A DNA stretch of 64,000 bases from Chlamydia sp. 17-3921. GTDB lineage: Bacteria; Chlamydiota; Chlamydiia; Chlamydiales; Chlamydiaceae. The stretch is taken from positions 42,460 to 106,459 of the forward strand of contig NZ_CACSHH010000006.1 of the NCBI RefSeq assembly GCF_902705545.1, in the 5' to 3' direction. Of this stretch, positions 46,578 to 56,811 are shown one piece after another. A program made the translations under genes and the position numbers. The number at the start of each line of letters is the position of its first letter. Position 1 is the first letter of the stretch. A model generated the notes under the pieces. The model was not told the origin of the DNA, ran no database searches, and was given only the letters and a program-made list of their open reading frames with translations.

Positions 46578-46633
46578 AAAATAACAATTTTTAACCTAAG
46601 ATGCTTATACTATTTTAAGGGGAGGCTCCACGT

Positions 46634-47002
46634 ATGCCACGCATCATTGGAATTGATATTCCTGCGAAGAAGAAGTTAAAGATAAGTCTTACATACATTT
46701 ATGGAGTTGGGCCAGCTCTTTCTAAAGAAATTATTGAAAAATTGTGTTTGAATCCTGAAGCAAAAGCTGCAGATCTAACTGAAGAAGAGGTTGGAAGACT
46801 CAACTCTCTTTTGCAATCAGAATATGTTGTTGAAGGAGATTTACGTAGAAGAGTTCAATCTGATATTAAGAGATTAATCTCCATTCATGCTTATCGTGGC
46901 CAAAGACATAGGCTTTCTTTGCCAGTTCGAGGGCAGAGAACAAAAACTAATTCACGAACTCGAAAAGGAAAACGTAAAACTGTCGCTGGTAAGAAAAAAT
47001 AA
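46634..47002 (+). CDS. rpsM: 30S ribosomal protein S13
   Basis: A 122-residue S13 in the head bridging to the large subunit. [25 protein letters not shown] and the C-terminal [26 protein letters not shown] are typical. AAGGGGAGG lies upstream as a strong ribosome binding site. Confidence 0.97.
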   Translation: MPRIIGIDIPAKKKLKISLTYIYGVGPALSKEIIEKLCLNPEAKAADLTEEEVGRLNSLLQSEYVVEGDLRRRVQSDIKRLISIHAYRGQRHRLSLPVRGQRTKTNSRTRKGKRKTVAGKKK

Positions 47003-47022
47003 TTTTTAATAGGAGTTGTGTT

Positions 47023-47424
47023 TTGGTTAAAAATCAAACTCAAGCAAAAAAAAGTGTAAAAAGAAAACAATCAAAAAACGTTCCTTCAGGAGTCGTTCAC
47101 GTTAAAGCCACTTTTAATAATACAATAGTGTCTATAACAGATCCAGCAGGGAATGTTCTTTCATGGGCTTCTGCAGGAAAAGTTGGTTATTCAGGATCTC
47201 GTAAGTCGTCAGCTTTCGCTGCTACAGTTGCAGCACAAGATGCTGCAAAAATTGCTATGAACTCTGGATTAAAAGAAGTTGAAGTTTGCTTAAAAGGTAC
47301 TGGTGCCGGTAGAGAATCTGCTGTTAGAGCTTTGATTTCTGCTGGTTTAATAGTTTCTGTCATCCGAGACGAAACTCCTGTTCCTCATAATGGGTGTCGT
47401 CCAAGAAAAAGGCGCAGAGTATAG
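47023..47424 (+). CDS. rpsK: 30S ribosomal protein S11
   Basis: A 133-residue S11 at the platform. TTG start at 47023 with AGGAG 7 bases upstream. [42 protein letters not shown] and the end [16 protein letters not shown] are standard. rpsD (S4), which usually follows, is absent and rpoA comes next. Confidence 0.96.
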   Translation: MVKNQTQAKKSVKRKQSKNVPSGVVHVKATFNNTIVSITDPAGNVLSWASAGKVGYSGSRKSSAFAATVAAQDAAKIAMNSGLKEVEVCLKGTGAGRESAVRALISAGLIVSVIRDETPVPHNGCRPRKRRRV

Positions 47425-47445
47425 TTTTTTAGAGAGGAGAAAGGG

Positions 47446-48570
47446 ATGTCAGATAATTCACAAAATTTACTTTATGATAAATTTGAGTTGCCAGAAGCAG
47501 TTAAGATGCTTTCCGTAGAGGGATCTTCGATAGATACTCACGCTCGTTTTATTGCTGAACCTTTAGAAAAAGGTATGGGTCATACTTTAGGTAATGCCTT
47601 GAGAAGAGTTCTATTAATTGGTTTAGAAGCTCCTGCGATCATCTCATTTTCTATGACTGGTGTTTTACATGAGTATATGGCTATAGAAGGTGTCGTTGAA
47701 GATGTAACAAACATTATCTTAAATTTGAAAAGTGCCCTATTGAAAAAATATCCTATGCAGGATAGTTCTGAAGGAAGAGCAACACAAGTACTTAAATCTA
47801 GGATTTCTATAGATGCTTTAGATTTAAGTGCCGCTAATGGACAAAAAGAAGTAATTCTTTCCGATCTCTTGCAAGAAGGAGGTTTTGAAGCTGTTAATCC
47901 AAACCAAGTTATTTTTACTGTTACTCAACCTTTACAAGTAGATATCTCCTTGCGAATTGCTTTTGGTCGTGGTTATACAGCTTCCGAAAGGATTGTTCTT
48001 GAGGATAAAGGCGTGAATGAAATTGTATTGGATGCAGCGTTCTCTCCTGTAACTTTAGTTAACTATTATGTAGAGGATACTCGTGTCGGTCAAGATACAG
48101 ATTTTGATCGCTTAATTTTGCAGATGGAGACAGATGGAAGAATTACATCGAAAGAAGCTCTTACATTTGCTACTCAAATCTTAATGAAACACTTTTCTGT
48201 GTTCGAAAAAATGGATGAAAAGCGAATTGTTTTCGAAGAAACTGTTTCTGTTGAGAAAGAAAATAAAGATGATGTTCTTCATAAGCTTATTTTAGGAATT
48301 AATGAGATAGAGTTGTCTGTAAGATCTACAAACTGCTTGTCCAGTGCTAATATTGAAACTATAGGAGAACTCGTTATTATGCCAGAGCCTCGCCTATTGC
48401 AGTTTAGAAATTTTGGCAAGAAGTCTCTATGTGAGATCAAGAATAAGCTTAAAGAAATGAAGTTAGAGTTGGGCATGGACTTAAGTCAATTTGGCATAAG
48501 TTTAGATAATGTGAAAGAAAAGATGAAATGGTATGCCGAGAAAATTCGAGCAAAGAGTGCTAAGGGGTAA
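47446..48570 (+). CDS. rpoA: RNA polymerase alpha subunit
   Basis: A 374-residue alpha subunit. The N-terminal dimerisation domain (about 1-240) has [20 protein letters not shown]. The C-terminal domain (about 270-340) has the promoter/activator-contact segment [21 protein letters not shown] and [22 protein letters not shown]. It is longer than E. coli RpoA (329) through a C-terminal tail (about 345-374, [20 protein letters not shown]). Confidence 0.97.
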   Translation: MSDNSQNLLYDKFELPEAVKMLSVEGSSIDTHARFIAEPLEKGMGHTLGNALRRVLLIGLEAPAIISFSMTGVLHEYMAIEGVVEDVTNIILNLKSALLKKYPMQDSSEGRATQVLKSRISIDALDLSAANGQKEVILSDLLQEGGFEAVNPNQVIFTVTQPLQVDISLRIAFGRGYTASERIVLEDKGVNEIVLDAAFSPVTLVNYYVEDTRVGQDTDFDRLILQMETDGRITSKEALTFATQILMKHFSVFEKMDEKRIVFEETVSVEKENKDDVLHKLILGINEIELSVRSTNCLSSANIETIGELVIMPEPRLLQFRNFGKKSLCEIKNKLKEMKLELGMDLSQFGISLDNVKEKMKWYAEKIRAKSAKG

Positions 48571-48575
48571 GTATT

Positions 48576-49004
48576 ATGCAGCATGCAAGAAAAAAATTTC
48601 GAGTTGGACGAACTTCTTCACATAATCGTTGTATGTTAGCTAACATGTTGAAGTCTTTGATTCATTTAGAAAGAATAGAAACAACGATTCCAAAAGCTAA
48701 AGAATTGCGACGACACGCTGATAAAATGATTACATTAGCAAAAAAAAATACTCTAGCATCGAGACGGTTAGCTATAGGAAGACTTATGATTAGGTATAAT
48801 AGTCTAACTCCGAAGGAAGCCCGTCAGGCAAAAGAAGGCAACACTTCTTGTTATAATGTCGATCGTTTGGTTGTAAAAAAATTATTCGACGAGTTGGGGA
48901 CACGTTTTCTAGAGAGAAAAGGTGGTTATACGCGTATTTTGAAACTACAAAATAGAGTTGGTGATAATACTCAAAAGTGTATTATAGAGTTTTTAGTTAA
49001 CTAA
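48576..49004 (+). CDS. rplQ: 50S ribosomal protein L17
   Basis: A 142-residue L17. [49 protein letters not shown] and the [18 protein letters not shown] segment are typical. Five bases after rpoA; last ribosomal gene of the array. Confidence 0.97.
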   Translation: MQHARKKFRVGRTSSHNRCMLANMLKSLIHLERIETTIPKAKELRRHADKMITLAKKNTLASRRLAIGRLMIRYNSLTPKEARQAKEGNTSCYNVDRLVVKKLFDELGTRFLERKGGYTRILKLQNRVGDNTQKCIIEFLVN

Positions 49005-49034
49005 AATTAATATTGCTCCGACTTTGGGAAAAAG

Positions 49035-50042
49035 ATGAAAGTAGTCATTAATGGTTTTGGACGTATTGGACGATTAGTCTTAAGACAAATTTTAAAAAGA
49101 AATTCTAATTTAGAAGTCTTAGCTGTTAATGATCTTGTTCCTGGTGATGCTTTAGTTTACTTATTTAAACATGACTCCACTCATGGAAGGTTTTTTGAAA
49201 ATGTTCGTTATGAAAATGACTGCTTAATTTCTAAAAATCAAAAAATTCGTCTTTTAGCAGAGCGTGATATTCAAAATCTTCCATGGAAAGATCTCGGTGT
49301 AGATATCGTTGTTGAGTGTACCGGGCTATTTACAAAAAAAGAAGATGCTGCGAAACATCTAGAATGTGGAGCAAAGCGTGTTGTTGTTTCTGCTCCTGCT
49401 AAGGGAGACGTCCCGACTCTCGTTATGGGAGTGAACCACCATACATACAATCCAGAAATTGATACAATTGTTTCCAATGCATCTTGTACGACAAACTGTT
49501 TAGCTCCAATCGCTAAAGTTTTATTAGATAATTTTGGAATAGAAGAAGGACTAATGTCAACAATTCACGCTACTACAGCTACTCAGTCTGTAGTTGATGG
49601 CCCCTCAAAAAAAGATTGGAGAGGTGGTCGTAGTGCTTTGCAAAATATTATTCCCTCATCGACTGGTGCGGCAAAAGCTGTAACCCTTTGTCTTCCAGAA
49701 CTAAAAAATAAATTAACTGGAATGGCTTTTCGAGTTCCTGTTGCAGACGTATCTGTTGTGGATCTCACTGTTAGATTGGAAAAATCTACAACGTATGCTG
49801 AAATCTGTAGCGCGATGAAACATGCTTCTGAAACAAATTTAAAAGGTATTTTAGATTTTACAGATGAGCAAGTTGTCTCTTCTGATTATATTGGATCAGA
49901 ATATTCTTCTATTTTTGATTCTCTCGCGGGCATCGCTTTGAATGATCGTTTCTTTAAGTTAGTCGCTTGGTATGATAATGAAATAGGATATGCAACGCGT
50001 ATAGTGGATTTATTAGAGTATGTAGCAGAAAACTCTAAATAA
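49035..50042 (+). CDS. gapA: Glyceraldehyde-3-phosphate dehydrogenase
   Basis: A 335-residue NAD-type GAPDH. Rossmann start [19 protein letters not shown]; catalytic Cys in [12 protein letters not shown] (about 150-161); the catalytic His in [11 protein letters not shown]-terminal [15 protein letters not shown]. It produces the substrate of Pgk (5792), so two consecutive glycolytic steps are encoded in this window but far apart. It follows rplQ by 30 bases and precedes the 50058 gene by 15. Confidence 0.97.
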   Translation: MKVVINGFGRIGRLVLRQILKRNSNLEVLAVNDLVPGDALVYLFKHDSTHGRFFENVRYENDCLISKNQKIRLLAERDIQNLPWKDLGVDIVVECTGLFTKKEDAAKHLECGAKRVVVSAPAKGDVPTLVMGVNHHTYNPEIDTIVSNASCTTNCLAPIAKVLLDNFGIEEGLMSTIHATTATQSVVDGPSKKDWRGGRSALQNIIPSSTGAAKAVTLCLPELKNKLTGMAFRVPVADVSVVDLTVRLEKSTTYAEICSAMKHASETNLKGILDFTDEQVVSSDYIGSEYSSIFDSLAGIALNDRFFKLVAWYDNEIGYATRIVDLLEYVAENSK

Positions 50043-50057
50043 AAGGTTTATAATCAC

Positions 50058-50894
50058 GTGTATTTTACAAGAGATCCCGTTATAGAAACAGTTATCACTT
50101 CTCGAGAAGGATACAAATTATCGATAAGAAACACCAAACATTATTCTCAAGATCCTTTTATTGTTGAAGCAATAGAAGTTATTTCCTTAGGAAGAGTATG
50201 TTTTTTCCGTAATTGTGATCACAGCAAGCCATTTATGGTTCCCGCTGGGGATTATGAGGTTATGGAAATTCGAGACGCTAAAATAAATTTAAAAGCTATT
50301 GGTTTAGATAAAGGTATTAAAATCGCTGGAGGTAGAGAGGCTTTAATAAAGCTGTCGAAATCTTCTCAAGTAGTTAATAATGTTCCTCCAAATGCAAAAC
50401 CTTCACAAGATTCTCCTTTAGAAGAGAAAGCTACCGAGATAGTGACCTCTACTGCAGGAAAGAAAGAGAAGAAAGAAAGCCGCAAAGATAAAGACTCCTT
50501 TAAAGAAAATGAAAAATGGAAGGAGAAGAAAAAACACGGTTCTCGTAAAAATAGTAAGGAAATAGCCGAGCTAACAGGTTCTTCTCAAGAAATGTTAGGA
50601 GCTGTTACCGAAGAGCTTTGGGAAGCTTCTCAAGAAAGTATTTCGAATGAACATAAGAAGTTCTCTTTATTACCTCCTCCAGCTAAATTAATTTCTGAAG
50701 TTATTTCACAAACTACTGTAGACCCCGCGATCACTTCAGCAGATCTTAATGAGTCTTTACAGGCTTTAGTTGAAGAAAGTAGTGAAGTGATAAGCGCTTT
50801 ACTTTCTATGAGCGATACTGAGCATGTTCCTGAAGATTTAGAGCATGAAGAAAACTCTTCCTCAGCTTTCATTTCTCCTGAAACAGAGCTTTAA
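50058..50894 (+). CDS. Hypothetical protein with lysine-rich linker (CT504-like)
   Basis: A 278-residue protein with GTG start at 50058, 15 bases after gapA. Residues 1-105 look like a compact beta-rich domain (for example [36 protein letters not shown]). Residues 130-175 are a highly charged, Lys/Glu-rich stretch ([17 protein letters not shown]), likely disordered or nucleic-acid binding. The C-terminal 90 residues are acidic and Ser-rich. The alternation of basic and acidic low-complexity tracts is unusual for this neighbourhood. By order it matches CT504; function unknown. Confidence 0.8.
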   Translation: MYFTRDPVIETVITSREGYKLSIRNTKHYSQDPFIVEAIEVISLGRVCFFRNCDHSKPFMVPAGDYEVMEIRDAKINLKAIGLDKGIKIAGGREALIKLSKSSQVVNNVPPNAKPSQDSPLEEKATEIVTSTAGKKEKKESRKDKDSFKENEKWKEKKKHGSRKNSKEIAELTGSSQEMLGAVTEELWEASQESISNEHKKFSLLPPPAKLISEVISQTTVDPAITSADLNESLQALVEESSEVISALLSMSDTEHVPEDLEHEENSSSAFISPETEL

Positions 50895-51013
50895 TCTTGA
50901 TATAACACAGTAGCCCTAAGTTTTGTGATTTGTTCATTTAGCTTTCCTTCTAAAATCATTGATTCAGAAAAAGTTCTGTGTTAATGTCTTTAAAGGAAAG
51001 CACCTCATTTTTT

Positions 51014-51096
51014 GCTTAGATGGTGGAATGGTAGACACTAGGGACTTAAAATCCCTTGGACGTAGGTCCGTGTGGGTTCGAGTCCCACTCTGAGCA
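51014..51096 (+). tRNA. tRNA-Leu(UAA)
   Basis: An 83-base class II tRNA: acceptor GCTTAGA/TCTGAGC with discriminator A, anticodon stem AGGGA/TCCCT around CTTAAAA (anticodon TAA), long variable arm, T-loop GTTCGAGTC. It reads UUA and UUG. CCA is not encoded. It lies in the 350-base gap between the CT504-like and coiled-coil genes; the rest of that gap is AT-rich with no further feature. Confidence 0.96.
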
Positions 51097-51244
51097 AGTT
51101 CTTATTTCAAATTTCTTTTAGCCCCTATTTCTTTCACTTCAAAAGATCTGTCAAGTTTAGACGAGTTTTTTTTGTTGTGTGTAAGACAAGAACTCAATAG
51201 TGTGCTATAGAAAAAAATGTTTAGATTAACCCTAGAGGTATTCC

Positions 51245-52171
51245 TTGCGGCTCTTCTCTGCTTTAAAGCTGCATTTATCTTCCTTCTGGTCCTCTAACTC
51301 CTCTTCCTCTAATTATTACGATTCGTGCTCTCGCTCCATGCTTTTATTATTATGTCGGTGGAAAGATGCAGATATTATGGAATGGCAACATGTTTGTGAT
51401 CTACTTTCTAATGTCTGTAGCAAGATGGGTAATAAATTAGTAACTTTGCAAGAATGTATAATAGAAAATATTCCACAACAAGAAGAGAATTCTGATGATG
51501 ATTGGAAAGCCAAGTATTTAGCTTTAGAAGAAAAAATCATAGCTCAAGAGGAAGCAAAAAATACAGAATTAGAGAAAGTTCAAAGAGAAAATTCTTGGTT
51601 ACAAAACCGTTTAGTTGAAAAATTACAGCAAACTCGTTTGCAAAGTGATATGATAGATCAGCTTAAAAAGGATTTAATTAATAGTGTGCAACAAACAGAG
51701 GTTAGTGAAGGGCGCCGTTTGTGTTATGAACATAAGATAAAATTATTAGAAAAACAGTTAAATTCCTATACTTCTCAATTTTCTTGTACCGATCAGAATT
51801 TCTATGATGCCGAATCAAAATATGAAGAAACTTTGGCACTTCTTCAAAAAGAAAAGGAAAATACAGAAAAGACATTACAGAGAGAGATTTTGCAATTGCA
51901 AACACAGCTTGCCTTGCTGACTCAAGATATTAATTTTGAAAACTTACCAGAGAGAACTTCTGAAGAAAATTCGTCTCAAAAAAACAAAGAAATTACTTTA
52001 TTGCAAAATATAATAAAAGAGCAGCACCTTCAGATATGTTCTTTATGCAAACAATTCGGTATAGAAGTTCCTTTGCATATAAAACCTCCTCATTTAAAAC
52101 AGCTTTTAGTTCAATATTTAGAATACGAAGAAAACACTCACTCTATGAATTGTGAAGAACCATGTCCTTAA
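51245..52171 (+). CDS. Coiled-coil hypothetical protein (CT503-like)
   Basis: Up to 308 residues from TTG 51245 (AGAGG 6 bases upstream); ATG 51338 would give 277 residues and cannot be excluded. The N-terminal 30 residues are Ser/Tyr-rich. Residues 85-245 are a long, Glu/Lys/Gln-rich coiled coil with heptad leucines (KYLALEEKIIAQEEAKNTELEKVQRENSWL; LLQKEKENTEKTLQREILQL). The C-terminal 50 residues contain a Cys-containing segment (HLQICSLCKQFGIEVP). No membrane segment. By order it matches CT503. Function unknown; could be structural or a secreted coiled-coil effector. Confidence 0.75.
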   Translation: MRLFSALKLHLSSFWSSNSSSSNYYDSCSRSMLLLLCRWKDADIMEWQHVCDLLSNVCSKMGNKLVTLQECIIENIPQQEENSDDDWKAKYLALEEKIIAQEEAKNTELEKVQRENSWLQNRLVEKLQQTRLQSDMIDQLKKDLINSVQQTEVSEGRRLCYEHKIKLLEKQLNSYTSQFSCTDQNFYDAESKYEETLALLQKEKENTEKTLQREILQLQTQLALLTQDINFENLPERTSEENSSQKNKEITLLQNIIKEQHLQICSLCKQFGIEVPLHIKPPHLKQLLVQYLEYEENTHSMNCEEPCP

Positions 52172-52307
52172 AGAGATTTGGTAATTCTTTTAATAAAGAG
52201 TTCTCCATAAAAATTTTTCATTCATTGCATTAATGTTTCATGCTTCTTATTGCTGTAATTTTTATATAACTTGGTAACATTATTCTAGATTTCTTTAAGG
52301 ATAAATC

Positions 52308-52814
52308 GTGACGCAATTAATCATGGGAATCGATCCCGGAACTATCACTGCCGGGTATGCTATCATTCGTATTGAGCAACGATATCAGTTATATCCTCAT
52401 AGTTATGGGGTAATTCGTTTGTCTCCAAAAGAATCTCTTTCTCAGCGTTATAAGAAATTATTTTTGGAGATTTCTGAAGTATTAAATAATATTCAACCTA
52501 ATGCAGTAGTCTTAGAAACACAGTATGTCTCTAAAAATCCTCAAAGTACTATAAAATTGGGAATGGCTAGAGGAGTTATGTTGTTAGCTGCAGCTTTAGA
52601 AGATATCCCTATTTTTGAATATACCCCAAATATTGCAAAAAAAGCTGTTGTAGGTAAAGGAAATGCAAGTAAACAACAGGTTCAGATGATGGTTAGTAAG
52701 TTATTGAATCTTCCTGATATTCTAAATCCTTGTTATGAAGATATTGCCGATGCATTTGCTTTGGCAATATGTCATACACATGCTCATAGATATGCTCATT
52801 TAGGAACACAGTAA
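52308..52814 (+). CDS. ruvC: Holliday junction resolvase RuvC
   Basis: A 168-residue RNase H-like endonuclease. GTG start with AAGGAT upstream. Catalytic acidic residues: D in MGIDPGT (residue 8), E in [15 protein letters not shown] (near 66), and the D pair in [12 protein letters not shown] (near 145). It cuts four-way junctions held by RuvA. It overlaps ruvA (TAATG), so the two are translated together. Confidence 0.95.
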   Translation: MTQLIMGIDPGTITAGYAIIRIEQRYQLYPHSYGVIRLSPKESLSQRYKKLFLEISEVLNNIQPNAVVLETQYVSKNPQSTIKLGMARGVMLLAAALEDIPIFEYTPNIAKKAVVGKGNASKQQVQMMVSKLLNLPDILNPCYEDIADAFALAICHTHAHRYAHLGTQ

Positions 52815-53437
52815 TGTACGATTATATTCGTGGTATTCTCACCTATGTCCGAAATGGAAATGTAACTGTAGAGTGCCAAGGCTTAGGTTTTAATGTGTCT
52901 GTTACAGAACGCTGGGGATTAGAGCTTTTAGGTGCCTTACAGCAAGAGATTATTGTTTATACTCATATCGTGTTAAAAGAGACAGAACATGCTTTCTATG
53001 GATTTGTTTCTAGAGAAGAAAGAGATTGCTTTCGTATGCTCATATCCTTCTCAGGAATAGGCCCAAAGCTTGCCATCGCAATTTTGAATTCCCTACCTTT
53101 AAAGCAATTATGTGCCGTAGTTCGAGTTGAAGATACCAAAGCTATTGCAGCAGTTCCTGGAATTGGGAAAAAGACTGCAGAAAAACTTATGCTAGATTTG
53201 AAACAAAAACTTTCAAATTTATTACCTTTGAATTCTGTTGAAGACGTCTCTTGGCAACCCAAAATCTCTTCATGTGTAGAAGATGGTGTACAAGCTCTAA
53301 TTTCTTTAGGTTATGCAAAAGCTTCCGCAGATCGTATGATTGCAGAAGCTCTTAAAGAACTTCCAGAAGGAGCTTCTCTAGCAGAAGTCCTTCCTATAGC
53401 TTTGAAAAAGAATCTTCTAACCTCGAACAAGGGCTAG
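52814..53437 (+). CDS. ruvA: Holliday junction DNA-binding protein RuvA
   Basis: A 207-residue RuvA. N-terminal OB domain ([28 protein letters not shown]), two helix-hairpin-helix motifs ([13 protein letters not shown] near 80-92; [16 protein letters not shown] near 115-130), and the C-terminal RuvB-contacting domain III (about 155-200). ruvB is not in this window. Confidence 0.95.
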   Translation: MYDYIRGILTYVRNGNVTVECQGLGFNVSVTERWGLELLGALQQEIIVYTHIVLKETEHAFYGFVSREERDCFRMLISFSGIGPKLAIAILNSLPLKQLCAVVRVEDTKAIAAVPGIGKKTAEKLMLDLKQKLSNLLPLNSVEDVSWQPKISSCVEDGVQALISLGYAKASADRMIAEALKELPEGASLAEVLPIALKKNLLTSNKG

Positions 53438-53506
53438 ACATTTCTTCAGATCATGGTATAATTGTTCTCAAAAAACTATACAACGTTTAAAGAGTTGGTA
53501 TTCGCA

Positions 53507-53932
53507 ATGGAACAAACATTATCAATTATTAAACCCGATTCTGTAAGTAAAATGCATATTGGAGAAATTATCGCTATCTTTGAAAAATCTGGTTTGCGAG
53601 TTGCTGCAATGAAAATGATAGCAATGTCTTCAAAAGAAGCTGAAGGATTTTATGCAGTTCATAAATCTCGACCTTTTTTCCAAGAACTTGTTGATTTTAT
53701 GATTTCCGGTCCTGTTGTTGTTATGGTGTTGGAAGGACCAAATGCTGTGATGCGTAATAGAGAAATCATGGGAGCTACAAATCCTGCAGAAGCTGCAGCA
53801 GATACGATTCGTGCACAATTTGGAGAATCTATAGGGATAAACGCTGTTCATGGTTCCGATAGTCAGGAAAACGCCGTTATCGAAATAGCTTATTTCTTCG
53901 CACAAACTGATATTGTAAATGCCCAATCTTAA
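53507..53932 (+). CDS. ndk: Nucleoside diphosphate kinase
   Basis: The protein has 141 residues from ATG 53507 ([15 protein letters not shown]). A longer frame from 53462 adds residues not seen in the family. The active-site His lies in [12 protein letters not shown] (near residue 118). It equilibrates NTP and dNTP pools, fitting with nucleotide import by Npt2 in this window. Its 3' end overlaps the convergent lplA by 4 bases. Confidence 0.95.
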   Translation: MEQTLSIIKPDSVSKMHIGEIIAIFEKSGLRVAAMKMIAMSSKEAEGFYAVHKSRPFFQELVDFMISGPVVVMVLEGPNAVMRNREIMGATNPAEAAADTIRAQFGESIGINAVHGSDSQENAVIEIAYFFAQTDIVNAQS

Positions 53933-54654
53933 ATATCATTAGAAGTTTCTATAAGTACAGAAGCTTTGCGATGAGGCCGCATGAGAATCTCTTCAAGCTT
54001 TGAGCTAGAGAGTATTCGCCATGAGAACTTTGATTGTATCGATAGCCAAAATTGATCAAAAAAATCTTGTTTTTTAGGAAATAAGGGGCGGATTTTCGTT
54101 AAAAAATTTTCGTGAGAACGTTGATTCCGATATAGAGGCTGTTTTTTGGGTATAGGTAAGTATTTTAAAAGTTTGTCTTTATTCATATCCCACAGAAATG
54201 TAGTGTGATGTACCCAACGGTATTTTTGAATATATTGAGCATTCCCACCAATTTTCTTTTCTTCTAAAGTATAATCATTCTCTCGAACAGAAAAAGTATC
54301 GGGAAACATTGGAGCATACAAATTATATGACCAAGTAAGTAATTCTTGTGGATCTATAAAAACTTTATTTGAATTCATGATCCATGAGACCATTAGTGTG
54401 TTTTCATCTATAAAAACCGTGCCTCCACCACTATAACGTTTGATAATAGGAACATTATCAGCATGTAGGTTGAATAGATGAAGATCTTGAGCTGGATCCC
54501 TAGAAATACCTAAAACAACAGAGTCAGAAACAGATCCATTGATAATACAAAAGTTTTCATCAGAAGCTCGTAAAAGAGCTTCTTCGATTTGTAGTTGCCG
54601 AAAGATTGGCGTGCTTCTTAAATCTAAAAAAAAACAATTAGGAAGAAAGGACAT
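53929..54654 (-). CDS. lplA: Lipoate-protein ligase A-type protein
   Basis: A 241-residue BPL/LplA-family cofactor transferase. The [14 protein letters not shown] motif appears as [24 protein letters not shown] (about 74-97), and [24 protein letters not shown] (about 152-175) carries the conserved Lys and GGNAQ. It would attach lipoate (or octanoate) to E2 and GcvH proteins. It is short against E. coli LplA (338) because it lacks the C-terminal accessory domain. Start overlaps the mnmG stop by 17 bases. Confidence 0.85.
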   Translation of the reverse strand: MSFLPNCFFLDLRSTPIFRQLQIEEALLRASDENFCIINGSVSDSVVLGISRDPAQDLHLFNLHADNVPIIKRYSGGGTVFIDENTLMVSWIMNSNKVFIDPQELLTWSYNLYAPMFPDTFSVRENDYTLEEKKIGGNAQYIQKYRWVHHTTFLWDMNKDKLLKYLPIPKKQPLYRNQRSHENFLTKIRPLFPKKQDFFDQFWLSIQSKFSWRILSSSKLEEILMRPHRKASVLIETSNDI

Positions 54655-56476
54655 GCTTTTTCAAAGCTACCATAAGAACTTGAATATCAGCAGAAGCTAT
54701 TCCAGAAATTCGTGATGCGGAGCCAAGGGTCCTTGGAGAAAACTTCGCAAATTTTTCCCTTGCTTCTAAGCTTAGACCTGTAACAGTTTTGTAATCGAAA
54801 TTCTCTGGTATTATTGTCTCTTCGGATTTAGAAAGATTAAGAATTAAAGCACGCTGACGATCTATATAACCAGCATACTTTATTTCCATTTCTAAAGATG
54901 CGTTTAATATAGAACCAAAGTCCCGAACATCTTCAGGAAAAATTGTTTTTAAAATGTCATATGATACTTCTGGGCGGCATAAAATTTTTGCTAGGGAGAC
55001 TACGGAATTTCCATATTTTTTAAATATTTTATGAAGTCGCTGTTTTTCTAATTCTAAAAGCTCTTTTTGATTCTGAAACTCATCATAGCGTTCTTTAGAT
55101 AAAAGGCCTAGACTATAACCATAATGTGACAAGCGAGAACATGCGTTGTCTTGTCTCAATAAAAGTCGATGCTCTGCTCTGCTTGTAAACATCCTGTAAG
55201 GTTCATCAAGAACTTGAGTCGTTAGATCATCTAACATGACTCCAATATAGGATTCTTGTCGTGAAGGAATGAATGAAGGTTTGTGAGAAACTTTGTTAGC
55301 AGCATTAATTCCTGCGATTAGACCTTGTGCAGCAGCTTCTTCATAACCTGTTGTACCATTAATTTGCCCACAAAGAAAAAGTCCTTCTAAAATTTTACTT
55401 TCCATTGTGGCATAGATCATGTTGCCATGAATGTAATCGTATTCTATTGCATAAGCAGGACGAGTGATAACTGCATTTTCTAAGCCATGAACAGAATGAA
55501 TGATTTGATATTGCACATCAAACGGCATAGATGTAGATAAACCATTTGCATAGATCTCTTGTGTATGAATTCCTTCGGGTTCTAAAAAAATATGGTGCCG
55601 TTCTTTATCTGAAAATTTGACAATTTTGTCTTCAATAGATGGACAATAACGAGGACCTATTCCTTCAATTTTCCCTCCATAAAGAGCAGAACGATCTAAG
55701 TTCTGTTCTACAATTTGTTTCGTTGCATCTGTTGTATGTGTAATAAAGCAGGATACTTGCGGTAGGGTAGGCTGAAAAGGCTCGTTTCTATGAACAAAAC
55801 CTACCCCAGGATCTCCAGGTTGTTCTTCTAAAGAAGAAAAATCTATAGATGATGCTAGTAATCTTGGTGGGGTTCCTGTTTTGAGACGGCTGATTGGAAA
55901 ACCTCGTAATTTAAGGTTTTCAGATAAACCTAAAGAAGAGGGATCTCCTAGACGGCCTCCAGGAAAATTAAGATCTCCAATGTGAATCAATCCTTGCATA
56001 AATGTTCCCGAAGAAAGTATCACGGTTTTCCCAAGATATGCTACACCTTCCTTCGTTGTTACTCCTGAAACACAACAATCTTTATCTAACAAAGAATTTA
56101 CAGTGCCTTGTACAAGATCTAGACCTTTGGTCTCTTCTAGTAGGCTCTTCATGCGAATATGGTACAACTGCTTATCTACTTGAGCTCGAGGAGCTCGAAC
56201 TGCAGGACCTTTCGTTTGATTTAACATTCGGAATTGTATACCGGTTTGATCAGTAATTTTGGCCATTATACCACCAATTGCATCGATTTCTCGAACAATA
56301 TGACCTTTACCAATCCCTCCAATGGCCGGATTACAACTTAATTTTGCTATGGTATCTAAGTTAGACGTGAGCATAAGAACAGATGCCCCCATCTTTGCAG
56401 CACAATATGCTGCCTCGCAACCAGCATGTCCAGCTCCAACTACAATAACATCGTAATTAACTGGGTAAGTCCACAT
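54638..56476 (-). CDS. mnmG: tRNA uridine-34 carboxymethylaminomethylation enzyme MnmG (GidA)
   Basis: A 612-residue FAD enzyme that works with MnmE on tRNA wobble uridines. The FAD motif is [20 protein letters not shown] (residues 12-31). Signatures [21 protein letters not shown] and [25 protein letters not shown] are intact. The C-terminal helical tRNA-binding domain (about 480-612) ends in [18 protein letters not shown]. The gene starts 11 bases after the small basic ribosomal-type gene. Confidence 0.96.
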   Translation of the reverse strand: MWTYPVNYDVIVVGAGHAGCEAAYCAAKMGASVLMLTSNLDTIAKLSCNPAIGGIGKGHIVREIDAIGGIMAKITDQTGIQFRMLNQTKGPAVRAPRAQVDKQLYHIRMKSLLEETKGLDLVQGTVNSLLDKDCCVSGVTTKEGVAYLGKTVILSSGTFMQGLIHIGDLNFPGGRLGDPSSLGLSENLKLRGFPISRLKTGTPPRLLASSIDFSSLEEQPGDPGVGFVHRNEPFQPTLPQVSCFITHTTDATKQIVEQNLDRSALYGGKIEGIGPRYCPSIEDKIVKFSDKERHHIFLEPEGIHTQEIYANGLSTSMPFDVQYQIIHSVHGLENAVITRPAYAIEYDYIHGNMIYATMESKILEGLFLCGQINGTTGYEEAAAQGLIAGINAANKVSHKPSFIPSRQESYIGVMLDDLTTQVLDEPYRMFTSRAEHRLLLRQDNACSRLSHYGYSLGLLSKERYDEFQNQKELLELEKQRLHKIFKKYGNSVVSLAKILCRPEVSYDILKTIFPEDVRDFGSILNASLEMEIKYAGYIDRQRALILNLSKSEETIIPENFDYKTVTGLSLEAREKFAKFSPRTLGSASRISGIASADIQVLMVALKKHVLSS

Positions 56477-56487
56477 AAATCAAAAAA

Positions 56488-56577
56488 TTATTTGCTTTTA
56501 TGACGATTTTTGCGACTTCGTTTTTTGCGTTTATGATTAGCAATCTTCAGTCTTCGTTTTTTCTTAACAGATGACAT
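56488..56577 (-). CDS. Very small basic ribosomal-type protein (AURKAIP1/COX24-like)
   Basis: This 29-codon gene reads MSSVKKKRRLKIANHKRKKR (first 20), then SRKNRHKSK and stop. About half of the residues are Lys or Arg. The KKKRRLKIANHKRKKR pattern matches the bacterial AURKAIP1/COX24-domain family of tiny proteins thought to be small-subunit ribosomal proteins. It lies between dnaB and mnmG on the same strand, 11 bases before mnmG. Genes this short are easily missed. Confidence 0.82.
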   Translation of the reverse strand: MSSVKKKRRLKIANHKRKKRSRKNRHKSK

Positions 56578-56612
56578 AATACTTTTATTGTTAGCACATG
56601 GAAAACATATGC

Positions 56613-56632
56613 CTCTAGAAGAGGCTTTTATT
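56613..56632 (+). other. GC-containing hairpin in the dnaB-mnmG spacer
   Basis: GCCTCT (56613-56618) and AGAGGC (56622-56627) pair around AGA and are followed by TTTTATTT on the plus strand. It looks like an intrinsic terminator on the plus strand, but no plus-strand gene precedes it. On the minus strand it would lie in the leader of the 29-codon gene. The remaining spacer (56633-56811) holds nothing I can support. Confidence 0.4.
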
Positions 56633-56811
56633 TAGATTGAAATTTTATCTAAAATAAAATTAGCGGCAACATCAACCACTAAACTTGCAAAAGCAAGCTC
56701 TATGAGGCAAGATGCTACTACAAAAAGTATTTTGTGGTCTACTAACGATTTGCTTACAACTATTGTTTTGCCAACTAACTTTTTCTAAAATTTTGATGCA
56801 TAAGAATGAAA

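Noticed and set aside
50895..51244. A second RNA gene beside tRNA-Leu(UAA)
   Set aside because: The flanks are AT-rich without stable stems or a tRNA-like fold.
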